Assembly: GCA_024235095.1 (NCBI GenBank)
Contig: JACKNC010000001.1
Location: 1,215,501 to 1,279,500, forward strand
Direction of reading: 5' to 3'
Length of the DNA stretch: 64,000 bases
Source of the DNA: Gammaproteobacteria bacterium
Lineage (GTDB): Bacteria > Pseudomonadota > Gammaproteobacteria > Competibacterales > Competibacteraceae
Shown here one piece after another: positions 36,532 through 45,000 of the stretch. The position numbers and the translations under genes are program-made. The stretch's first letter is position 1, and each line of letters starts with the position of its first letter. Below the pieces are notes generated by a model. That model was not told the origin of the DNA. It searched no databases and saw nothing but the letters and a program-made list of their open reading frames with translations.

Positions 36532-37313
36532 GCGTTGCTATTCGGCATTCGCCACGCAAACGCTTTGGTCAACACTTTCTGCACGATCCCGACATTATCG
36601 CGCGCATTATTGCAGCGATTCATCCTAAGCCTGGCGAATGTTTGGTGGAAATCGGTCCTGGCCTGGGCGCGCTGACTCGACCGTTATTGCAGGCGGTTGG
36701 CGAACTGGATGTCGTGGAACTGGATCGCGATCTGCTGGACCCCCTGCGATCGCGCTGCGCTGGCTTGGGAATGCTGCGCATCCATCAGGCGGATGCATTG
36801 AAATTCGATTTCGCTGCGCTGCGTGGTCATAGTCCCCGATTGCGCGTTGCCGGTAATCTGCCCTACAACATCTCCACGCCGCTGTTGTTCCATTTACTGA
36901 CGCAAGCTGAATATCTCCATGACTTGCACCTTATGTTGCAGCAGGAAGTGGTGGAGCGTATGGCGGCGAATCCAGGCGATCCGGCTTATGGCCGACTGTC
37001 GGTGATGTTGCAATACCGTTGTCGAGTGGAGTGCCTGTTCACGGTCGGACAGCAGGCATTTCGCCCCCCTCCCAAGGTTCGTTCAGCCGTCGTGCGCCTG
37101 GTTCCACGTGAAACACTACCGGTTGTCGTGCAGGACGAACGGCGTTTTGCTGAAATCGTGCGTCAAGCCTTTTCCCAGCGGCGCAAAACCCTGCGCAACA
37201 GTCTTGGCGGTTTGCTGGACGCTGCGCATATTGAAGCCGCTGGCGTCGATTCAAGCATCCGCCCTGAAACCCTCGATTTGGCGGCGTTCGCGGCGTTAAG
37301 TAACGTCTTATAG
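36528..37313 (+). CDS. rsmA: 16S rRNA dimethyladenosine transferase
   Basis: 261 residues (KsgA). 'RKRFGQHFLHDP' starts the protein; the SAM-binding motif is 'LVEIGPGLGALTRPLL', and the catalytic 'NLPYNISTPLLFHLL' is intact. It dimethylates two adjacent adenines near the 3' end of 16S rRNA. The ATG overlaps the surA stop. pdxA, which lies between surA and rsmA in many relatives, is absent. A parS-like site is embedded at 37100-37115, in the codons for 'LVPRET'. Confidence 0.96.
   Translation: MSVAIRHSPRKRFGQHFLHDPDIIARIIAAIHPKPGECLVEIGPGLGALTRPLLQAVGELDVVELDRDLLDPLRSRCAGLGMLRIHQADALKFDFAALRGHSPRLRVAGNLPYNISTPLLFHLLTQAEYLHDLHLMLQQEVVERMAANPGDPAYGRLSVMLQYRCRVECLFTVGQQAFRPPPKVRSAVVRLVPRETLPVVVQDERRFAEIVRQAFSQRRKTLRNSLGGLLDAAHIEAAGVDSSIRPETLDLAAFAALSNVL
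37100..37115. promoter_or_regulatory. parS-like ParB binding site 4 inside rsmA
   Basis: GGTTCCACGTGAAACA, identical to site 2, within the coding sequence of rsmA. The amino acids it encodes (V-P-R-E-T) are at a surface-like linker of the enzyme. Confidence 0.85.
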
Positions 37314-37354
37314 TCAAACAGTTTTTTGTTAGTTATTATATAATAGAGAAACTA

Positions 37355-38597
37355 GTGGGCTGACACAGAAGTTTTGACAGGTAGCGGTGGGTGCCCTATG
37401 GTTGAGATCAACAGGAGGAATCACCATGGCCCACAAGTATCTGGTTGATCTAACTGAAGAGGAGCGGGAAGACCTGCTGAAGGTCATTCATAAAGGCAAG
37501 GCAGCGGCGCGCAAGGTTGCCCGTGCCCATGTGTTGCTGCAGGCTGCGGAAGGGGCGACGGATGAGGCCATTGCCCAAAGCCTTCACTTGGGGATTTCGA
37601 CCGTTCATCGTACCCGTCAACGGTTTGTCGACGAAGGGTTGCTGGCGGCGTTAAGCGAGCGGCCACGAGTCGGTTTGCCCCCGGCCTTGACCGGCAAACA
37701 GGCCGCCTTTCTGGTCGCCTTGGCCTGTAGTACCCCGCCCGCTGGCCGTTGTCAGTGGACTCTCCAATTGTTAGCGGACCGCTTCATGGAACTCCGGCCC
37801 ATCGAAGCCATTTCCCGTGAGAGTGTGCGGCGCATCCTTAAAAAAACGACCTCAAACCCTGGCAACGTCAAGAATGGTGTATTCCCAGTGTCAGTCCCGA
37901 TTATGTTTGGCATATGGAGGATGTGTTGGACCTGTACGCCGAACCCGATGATCCTCAATACCCCCAAGTGTGCTTCGATGAAAGTCCGGTGCAATTGACC
38001 AGCGAAACCCGCTGTCCTCAACCCGCCCGCCCGGGTCAACCGGCGCGCTATGACTGTGAATACAAACGCGAAGGCACCGCCAATTTATTTCTATTCGTAC
38101 AACCCTTGCGCGGGTGGCGTCATGTTAATGTCACGAAACAGCGCACCAAACGCGATTTTGCCCAGCAAATGCAGCAACTCGTTGATGTGTACTTTCCGAA
38201 GGCGGAGCGAATCCGGTTGGTCGTGGATAACCTCAATACCCACACTCCTGCGGCCTTGTATAGTGTCTTTTCTCCAGAGGAAGCCCGCCGGATCACCCGC
38301 AAGCTCGAATTTCATTACACCCCCAAGCATGGCAGTTGGCTCAATATGGCGGAATGTGAGTTCGCTGTTCTCGCCGGCCAGTGTTTGAATCGCCGCATTG
38401 CGAACCTCGAAACTTTGCGGAAGGAAATCGCCGCTTGGCAAGGCCCACGCAACCTACGTCAGACCAAAATCCACTGGCAGTTCGGCACCGACTTGGCCCG
38501 GGTCAAACTCAAGCGCCTCTATCCTCCCTTGAAATCTTCTGAAACCCCGGTGGACCTAGAAACCTCTGAACCTGTCAAAACTTCTGTGTCAGCCCAC
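37355..38597 (+). mobile_element. IS630-family insertion sequence, copy 1
   Basis: 1243 bp. Terminal inverted repeats GTGGGCTGACACAGAAGTTT (left) and the same read inward from the right end; flanked by TA on both sides (37353-37354, 38598-38599) within a CTAG target. TA duplication and CTAG preference are known for IS630. An apparently identical copy is at 58683-59925. It landed in the leader of an older IS630-type transposase gene. Confidence 0.95.
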
Positions 38598-38600
38598 TAG
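37426..38600 (+). CDS. IS630-family transposase, copy 1 (-1 frameshift)
   Basis: The ATG at 37426 follows a strong AGGAGG. The first frame encodes a helix-turn-helix domain ('ARKVARAHVLLQAAEGATDE', 'LGISTVHRTRQRFVDEGL'). At A7 (37840-37846) a -1 shift gives 'ILKKNDLKPWQRQEW' and continues into the DDE domain ('VCFDESP', 'RLVVDNLNTHTPAAL', 'PKHGSWLNMAECEFAVL'). The two frames together give 391 residues. The stop codon TAG at 38598-38600 is made of the duplicated TA plus the next flanking G, outside the element. Confidence 0.9.
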
Positions 38601-38620
38601 ACAAACTAAGGAGTATCTCA

Positions 38621-38811
38621 ATGTCCAAGCCATATAGTGAAGATTTAAGAACAAGAGTGATACAGAATTATTTGAATGGTACGTCGAAAATTGACATAAT
38701 TACCTTATTCAAAATCGGGATGGACACCCTGAATCGTTGGATTCGTCAGTATTTGCAAACAGGTGATGTTAAACCAAAGAAAAGAGCGAAATTTCGTGCA
38801 AGAAAGTTTCG
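38621..38811 (+). pseudogene. older IS630-type transposase, N-terminal remnant
   Basis: An AAGGAG site and ATG start a helix-turn-helix protein ('KPYSEDLRTRVIQNYLNGTS', 'TLNRWIRQYLQTGDVKPKKR'). After codon 64 it is cut by the IS1-family element. The frame resumes for a few codons after that element (40117-40142, 'KFRDSDLIEA', matching the family) and is then cut by the IS1595-type element. The catalytic domain is gone. IS630 copy 1 sits in its leader. Confidence 0.75.
38804..38811. repeat. 8-bp target duplication of the IS1-family element, left copy
   Basis: AAGTTTCG, repeated at 40117-40124. IS1 elements usually duplicate 8-9 bases. Confidence 0.85.
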
Positions 38812-40116
38812 GGTGGTGTCCCTCAGTTTACGTGATGAGCATCGTCGAGTGCGGGGAACAAGTGTTTGATGGTTTCCAAGGTATTCAGAAACGGTGCGGG
38901 TACCCGAAAGCCCAGCAACTCCGCCGTGGTCCAGATATGATCGGTCATCCCCGCCGCCATGGCCGGCGTGACAGGCCGCCATTTACGGGGCGATCCGTTG
39001 CCTCGGGTCGGTTCCGGGGTGGGCAATTCCTCACGCAGGCTCAGGTGGGGCAAGCAGAAATGGTAGTAAGCCAACGACAGCCACACCTGCTTTTCCATCC
39101 ACGACCGTTGCTTGGAAAACGCGGTCGTCTTGCGAGCCAACCGCCGATTGTGTTCGCGCCAGGCCAGGTTATCCCGCTCCACAAAGCTCGTGTTGATCGT
39201 CGTGCTGGTGGCGGATGCGGCCAATCGCGCCTGAAGCTCGTCCGCGCTTCCCCAGACCCTCTTACGGGTCACCTCGACCACCCGTCCTTTTTCACGTCGC
39301 TTAACCACTTGAGCATACAGCAAATTCGGCGGTGGGCGGCACCGTGGGGCCGGATATCGTCCTCGCGTCCCTTGGCGCTCGGGCTGATACCATTCCCCAT
39401 AGGCATGGAGCAAGGCGCTGGGATAGCCCGGCCATTGGTCGCTAGTAAAGAAGGGGACGTGATCGTCGGTCACATACACCACGCGCTCCAGGAGCAGGTT
39501 CGCCTGAGCCTGCGTGCGCTGGCCCACGACAAACCCTACCACCAGGCGCCATTCGGGCGCAAAGGCGACCCACACCCAAGCATCGCCATCCGTCTCGCAC
39601 CATTGCTGCGCCATCGGCAGATTCTGGTCCTTGGTATGGACAAAGCTCCACAATTCATCCAGTTGACACTCGGTCACCGTCAGCTCGCGCCAATGGGACA
39701 AAACCACCAAACGACATTGCTGGGCGGCCCGAGTCAACCACGCACAAACCGTATCCTTGTCGATCTGGACGATTCGTGCCGTACCCTGGATGGAATTTCC
39801 CTCCGCCAACGCCCGCATCGCCAGTTCGAAAACGGCGGGGTCGGCCTCGAGGTCAAAATACGCAGTTCCGTACGTCAAGGACACTCTCCTCCCGCACGAA
39901 CGACACAACGCCTGCTTTTTCCCGTGACTGGAACCATTTTTGACCAACAACCCTTGACCAAAGGGCCGACCGTAGTGGTGACAGGAACGATTGGGGCAGT
40001 AGAGCGTTTCCCACTTCATAAGATCCCCGGTCAGTGATTAACACCACAATCACAATGAGGATACATGTTGTCGTCGTCACTGGCTTAGCTCATCACGTAA
40101 ACTGAGGGACACCACC
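38812..40116 (-). mobile_element. IS1-family insertion sequence (single-ORF type)
   Basis: 1305 bp with perfect terminal inverted repeats starting GGTGGTGTCCCTCAGTTTAC, at least 28 bp long. The GGTG start is typical of IS1 ends. Flanked by the 8-bp repeat AAGTTTCG (38804-38811 and 40117-40124). It carries one ~400-codon gene instead of the insA/insB frameshift pair, like the ISMhu11-type subgroup. Inserted in an older IS630-type transposase gene. Confidence 0.88.
38823..40019 (-). CDS. IS1-family transposase (long, single-ORF form)
   Basis: 398 residues, intact. N-terminal zinc-finger-like region ('LYCPNRSCHHYGR', 'QALCRSCGRRVSLTYGTAYF'), then a helix-turn-helix ('RIVQIDKDTVCAWLTRAAQQ') and the DDE-type catalytic core ('ECQLDELWSFVHTKDQ', 'FTSDQWPGYPSAL', 'INTSFVERDNLAWREHNRRL'). 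It covers nearly the whole element. No frameshift was seen, so it may be functional. Confidence 0.88.
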   Translation of the reverse strand: MKWETLYCPNRSCHHYGRPFGQGLLVKNGSSHGKKQALCRSCGRRVSLTYGTAYFDLEADPAVFELAMRALAEGNSIQGTARIVQIDKDTVCAWLTRAAQQCRLVVLSHWRELTVTECQLDELWSFVHTKDQNLPMAQQWCETDGDAWVWVAFAPEWRLVVGFVVGQRTQAQANLLLERVVYVTDDHVPFFTSDQWPGYPSALLHAYGEWYQPERQGTRGRYPAPRCRPPPNLLYAQVVKRREKGRVVEVTRKRVWGSADELQARLAASATSTTINTSFVERDNLAWREHNRRLARKTTAFSKQRSWMEKQVWLSLAYYHFCLPHLSLREELPTPEPTRGNGSPRKWRPVTPAMAAGMTDHIWTTAELLGFRVPAPFLNTLETIKHLFPALDDAHHVN

Positions 40117-40124
40117 AAGTTTCG
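40117..40124. repeat. 8-bp target duplication of the IS1-family element, right copy
   Basis: AAGTTTCG, identical to 38804-38811, directly after the right terminal repeat. Confidence 0.85.
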
Positions 40125-40142
40125 TGACTCTGATTTAATTGA

Positions 40143-41204
40143 GGCTCAATATGGATTCCAGGCTGTTGAAGATGGCTCGCCCTGCCAAGGGACAGGAGCT
40201 ACACTGAAGAGGTTTTGAACCGCCGCGCTCCAGGTTTCCCGTCGATGATCAACCTTCAGAATCTACTGGACGATGTCCGGTGTTACGAAACGGTCCGCCA
40301 ACTGCGCTGGCCCGATGGGGTTCACTGCCCCCATTGTGGGGCGGCGAACGTGACGAAGCAGGGTCACGACACGACCCAACCGGCGCGACAGAAATATCGG
40401 TGTGCCGGGTGCCATCGCTCTTTTGACGATCTAACCGGGACGGTGTTGGCCGGCCACCACCCGCCGTTACGAATTTGGATATTATGTTTATATTTTATGG
40501 GTTTGAACTTGTCTAATGCCCAGATTGCCCAAGAGTTGGCGTTGAATCCGGAGACGTGCAGCGGATGACCGAGCAACTGCGCCAAGGTATCGTCGCCCGC
40601 CAACCCGAACCCACCTTGGCGGGGGAAGTGGAATGCGACGAGGTCTATATGGTGGCCGGGCATAAAGGGCATCCGGACGCGGTGAAAAAAAAGGCCGCCG
40701 CGGGCGGCGTCGCCGGCTGAAGGGGGCACGGGGTCGAGGCACCCTGGAGCAGGAAAAGCCGCCGATTCTCGGCATGATTGAGCGCGGCGGCGCGGTGGTC
40801 GTCCGGATGCTGGATAATGTCCAGCAAGCGACCATCCAACCGCTCCTTCAGACTTTCATCGCCCCGGGAACCCGGGTGTATACCGATGAATATGCAATCT
40901 ATAACCCATTGAAGGATTGGGGCTTTGATCATCATACGGTGTGTCACAGCCGGGGTGAATACGCCCGCGACGACGATGGCGATGGCTTCCATGAGATTCA
41001 TGTTAATACCGCTGAGGGTTTCTGGTCCCTGTTGCGTTCCTGGTTGCGACCCCATCGAGGAATTTCGCAAGAAAAGCTGCCGCTCTACCTGGGCTTCTTT
41101 CAGTTCGTGCATAACGTCCGCATTCGGGGCAAAGGCTTGCTCAGACCTCTCTTGGAACTGCTGGTCGCCTAACAACGCCAACTGACTGGAATCCATATTG
41201 AGCC
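40143..41204 (+). mobile_element. IS1595-family (ISXO2-like) insertion sequence, decayed
   Basis: About 1062 bp between inverted repeats GGCTCAATATGGATTCCAG (40143-40161) and its complement ending at 41204. The enclosed transposase has two frameshifts. No flanking direct repeat was found (TTAATTGA on the left, ATAAAGTT on the right), so the target has been altered since insertion or one end is not original. It follows the remnant of the older IS630-type gene. Confidence 0.75.
40245..41172 (+). pseudogene. IS1595-family transposase with two frameshifts
   Basis: Three consecutive frames give one ~309-residue protein if two -1 shifts are allowed. Part 1: zinc ribbon 'CPHCGAANVTKQGHD' and 'YRCAGCHRSFDDLTGTV'. 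Part 2 starts near 40565: 'EVECDEVYMVAGHKGHPDAV'. Part 3 from ~40690: 'TRVYTDEYAIYNPL' and 'HVNTAEGFWSLLRSWLRPHR'. The first break is next to 'LNPET' (a missing base), the second is at a run of eight A, which could be a programmed slip. Two breaks make it most likely inactive. Confidence 0.8.
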
Positions 41205-41268
41205 ATAAAGTTTTCAATCTTGGAAAGCGTGGTTGGTATATGAATATTCCACAACCTGTATAGGACTG

Positions 41269-41478
41269 CTATAGCATATCCAAGTCTAGAACACTACCTA
41301 AAAATCCCCGTAACCAGGCTTCCTTCTCTTCGGCAAAGTCCGCCATCCCCACCCAGTCTTCCACACCACTGAGTACCGCACAGAGCACCATCATCAGAAT
41401 ATCATGGAGTTTATGGAGCTTGTTCCGGGTCTTGCGGCGCGGATCAGGTAGGCCGGCGAAATAGGGGCGCGGGTCGAG
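41269..41478 (-). pseudogene. ISAs1-family transposase, N-terminal remnant
   Basis: A minus-strand frame of ~69 codons reads 'FAGLPDPRRKTRNKLHKLHD', 'ILMMVLCAVLSGVEDWVGMA' and 'DFAEEKEAWLRGFLG', the conserved N-terminal region of ISAs1/H-repeat transposases, then hits TAG. The start codon and the whole DDE catalytic domain are absent. Confidence 0.75.
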
Positions 41479-41539
41479 TCATCGGGGCAATATCAGTCCT
41501 CTCCATCCAATAACCAGGTTCCGTTATCCCAGCCCTCCA

Positions 41540-41722
41540 TCTTCTGTCAACCCCCCGCATAGCGCGATTGCCTTGGCCGGTGATCACGGCTTGTGGACAC
41601 TGGCGATCCTGCTGGCAATGATCGGTTGCCTGGCGCAAAGCCAACGCAGCCATTCTCCCCTGATTTGGATCGGATGCGCGCTGGTTATTCCGATTAGCGT
41701 GGGCATTGCGGTTGGTGGTTAA
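41540..41722 (+). pseudogene. C-terminal remnant of a small membrane protein
   Basis: A frame ending TAA at 41722 encodes two hydrophobic helices ('LWTLAILLAMIGCLAQS' and 'LIWIGCALVIPISVGIAVGG'). There is no credible start; the upstream codons run into IS debris. It looks like the surviving 3' end of a membrane-protein gene. The family is not recognised. Confidence 0.35.
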
Positions 41723-41724
41723 GT

Positions 41725-41740
41725 AGTTTCACGTGGAACC
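41725..41740. promoter_or_regulatory. parS-like ParB binding site 5
   Basis: AGTTTCACGTGGAACC, core CACGTG with matching GTTTC/GGAAC arms; the weakest of the seven. Confidence 0.78.
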
Positions 41741-41756
41741 ATGGGACAATGAGCAA

Positions 41757-41772
41757 GGTTTCACGTGAAACA
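41757..41772. promoter_or_regulatory. parS-like ParB binding site 6
   Basis: GGTTTCACGTGAAACA, identical to site 3, 16 bases after site 5. Confidence 0.9.
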
Positions 41773-41813
41773 TCCTATTATAGTCTGGCAACTTCGTTTA
41801 GCCTGCATTCCAA

Positions 41814-41885
41814 GGTACGCGGTGCGTACCCTATATCGACGACGTTAATACCGATTATTCAAGAGTAGGGTACGCACCGCGTACC
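41814..41885. repeat. 20-bp perfect inverted repeat (REP/MITE-like)
   Basis: GGTACGCGGTGCGTACCCTA (41814-41833) and its exact complement at 41866-41885, with a 32-base spacer. Each arm is itself partly palindromic (GGTACGC...GCGTACC). Non-coding, between parS-like sites 6 and 7. Confidence 0.85.
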
Positions 41886-41987
41886 GCTGCAGTGAATAGC
41901 CATGACCCGGAATGTAGGGATAACGGCGAGCAAGACAATGGGACTGATTGAAGCTTGGTAGGATGCGTGGAACCCCCTTGCGGAGTG

Positions 41988-42003
41988 GGTTTCACGTGAA
42001 ACA
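41988..42003. promoter_or_regulatory. parS-like ParB binding site 7
   Basis: GGTTTCACGTGAAACA, identical to sites 3 and 6; 76 bases upstream of the topoisomerase-RecQ start. Confidence 0.9.
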
Positions 42004-42078
42004 CTCAGCGAAAATGGAAGCTGACGATAAAAGTTTTGAGGAAGTTGAAATGGTTGTTTGTTGCGATTTCTATTATCC

Positions 42079-45000
42079 ATGACTATCGCCGTTGTCGCCG
42101 AAAAACCCTCAGTCGCCCGCGATATTGCCAAGGTGCTGAGCGCACGCCAGCGCGGCGAGGGTTTTCTGCATGGCAATGGCTATGTCGTGACCTGGGCGAT
42201 TGGCCATCTGGTGCGGCTAGCGGAACCTCATGAGATTAATCCTAACTGGAAGCGGTGGCGGCGTGAGTTGCTGCCGATGTTGCCGGAGCGCTGGCCACTG
42301 ATCGTCGGCGACCAAACGCGCGAACAATTCGAGGCGGTGCGCCGCATTCTCAACGACGATGCCATTGACCGAGTGATCTGCGCGACCGATGCTGGACGTG
42401 AAGGCGAATTGATCTTCCGCTATCTCTACGAAGCCGCCGGTTGCCGCAAACCGGTCAGCCGGCTGTGGATTTCCTCACTGACGCCGGATGCCATCCGCCA
42501 GGGTTTCCAGAAGTTGCGCGATGGCCGCGAATTCGATCCACTGGCGGCGGCGGCCAGAGGACGCAGTCAGGCGGACTGGCTGGTCGGCATGAACCTGTCG
42601 CGGGCCTACACTCTGACCTGTGGAACCTTCGGCGAAGAGGTGCTATCGGTCGGTCGGGTGCAGACGCCCACCCTGGCGATGGTCGTGGAGCGGGATTTAG
42701 CGATTCGTGCTTTCGTTCCCGAAGATTACCGCGAGGTCGTGGCGACCTTTACGCCACAGGACTCTCTTGCCCCACCTGCCGAAAAGGGATCGGAGGAACA
42801 GAATGCGCGTTACCAGGGGGTCTGGTTTCGCGGCGAGCGTCCGGAGCCGAAGGCCAAACGCTTGCCCGCAGATGGCAAGGCAGCGGGACAGATCGTCGCC
42901 CGCGCCAAGGCAGGTCAAGCCGTTATCGAATCGCGCAACGCCGAGACCCGCCGCGCGCTTCCGCCCCTGTTGTATGACCTGACGGAATTGCAGCGTCACG
43001 CTAATCGCCTGTATGGCTTCAGCGCCCAGACCACTCTGGATATTGCCCAAAAGTTGTACGAGCAGCACAAGCTAATCAGTTATCCGCGCACCGACAGTCG
43101 GCATCTCTCGACTTCCGTAGCGGGAACCTTGGGCGCGGTCGTCGCGGCGATTGAAGAACCTTATCGGAATCAATTGGCGCTTGGCGCGGGTCAGCGACCA
43201 TTGGGAACTCGCTTTGTCGATGACAGCAAGGTTACCGACCATCACGCCATTATCCCGACCCTGACCCCGGCCCAGACGCTAGCTGCTGATGAGCGCAAAA
43301 TTTATGACCTGATCTGCCGTCGACTGCTGATGGCTTGGCATGATGACTATGTTTGGGCTGTTACGACGCTTATCACCGCCATTCACACCCCGGCAGAGCA
43401 GGCAGTGATCGTCGACCGTTACCACAGTAGCGGCACGGCGGTCGAGCAGATCGGCTGGAAAATTCTGGATATCGGAGCGGATAAACCGCCGGCAAAACCC
43501 GGCGGCAAACGCAAATCCGCCAAAACCACCGCCGCTAACAATGTCGCCGAACAAGAGTCTGAACAACCCTTGCCCACAGGATTGGTGGCCGGACAATCTC
43601 AACAGGTGCTAGATGCCCAGGCGGTCGCCAAGCAGACCCGCCCGCCGCCGCGCCTTACCGAGGCCACGCTATTGACGGCGATGGAGACCGCCGGACGGCA
43701 ACTGGAAGACAAGGAACTGTCGGCGGCGATGAAAGAAAGCGGTTTGGGGACTCCGGCTACACGCGCTGACATCATCGAAACCCTGCTGAAGCGCCAATAC
43801 CTGACCCGCGATGGCAAGGCTCTGAACGCCACCGAGCGCGGCATGCGACTGATTGAAACCGTGCAGACGCCGATTAAGAGTCCGGTCATGACCGGCGAGT
43901 GGGAAGCGCGTCTCAAACGCATTCAGCGCGGCGAGGGCGATTTGGCCGGTTTCATGGCCGACATTACTCGTTTCGTAACTGACGCGGTGGCGCTGGCGTT
44001 GACGGCGGCGCCACCGACTTTACCCTCCGCTGCCCTTCCCATGCATGGAGAAAGCGTGGTTAGCGCTGCATCCGCGCCGCGCCGGGAACCGACGCCGGTG
44101 GATTACTTGCTTGATCTGTTGAAAAACGAATTTCGCTTGCCCGCTTTCCGTCCCTATCAGGAACAGGTCTGCCGAACTGTGACCAAAGGCAACGATGTGC
44201 TACTGGTGATGCCGACGGGCGCCGGCAAATCGCTGTGTTTCCAACTACCGGGCATTGCTCGCGCCGGAACGACGCTGGTGGTGTCGCCGCTGATCGCGCT
44301 GATGGAGGATCAGGTTGCCAAATTATGTGAACTGGGCCTGCGCGCCGAGCGCATCCATTCAGGACGCGATCGGGCGGTTTCGCGTCAGGTGTGCATTCAG
44401 TATTTGCAGGGAGAACTGGATTATCTGTTCATTGCGCCGGAACGGTTGCGCGTTCCCGGTTTTCCCGAAATGCTGGCGAAACGCAAGCCCGCGCTGATCG
44501 CGGTGGACGAGGCGCATTGCATCTCGCAATGGGGCCATGATTTCCGTCCAGATTACCGGATGCTCGGCCAGTATCTACCCTTGTTGCGGCCGGCGCCGGT
44601 TATTGCGCTGACCGCGACCGCGACCGTGCTGGTGCAGGATGACATTATCGGCCAACTCGGGATGAGTACGGCAATGCGCTACATTCACGGCTTCCGCCGG
44701 CCTAACCTGGCCGTGGAAACGATTGAAACGCGCAAGCCCGACCGGCATGAGAGCGTGCGACGGATTCTGGCGGATCCTGCTCGCCGTCCTGCCATTGTCT
44801 ATGCGCCGACCCGCAAGGAGACCGAGGCGCTGGCGCTGGAGCTGAGCGCGGATTATCCCACAGCCGCCTATCACGCCGGCATGGATCCACAGGAGCGTGA
44901 ACGGGTGCAGGGGCTGTTCAGCGCCAGTCACTTGCAGGTCATTGTCGCTACCATCGCTTTTGGCATGGGCATTGACAAACCGGATATTCGCACGGTGATC

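Noticed and set aside
38763..40037. A 424-codon plus-strand frame across the IS1-family element
   Set aside because: It is the complement of the IS1-family transposase, which has clear catalytic and zinc-finger motifs.
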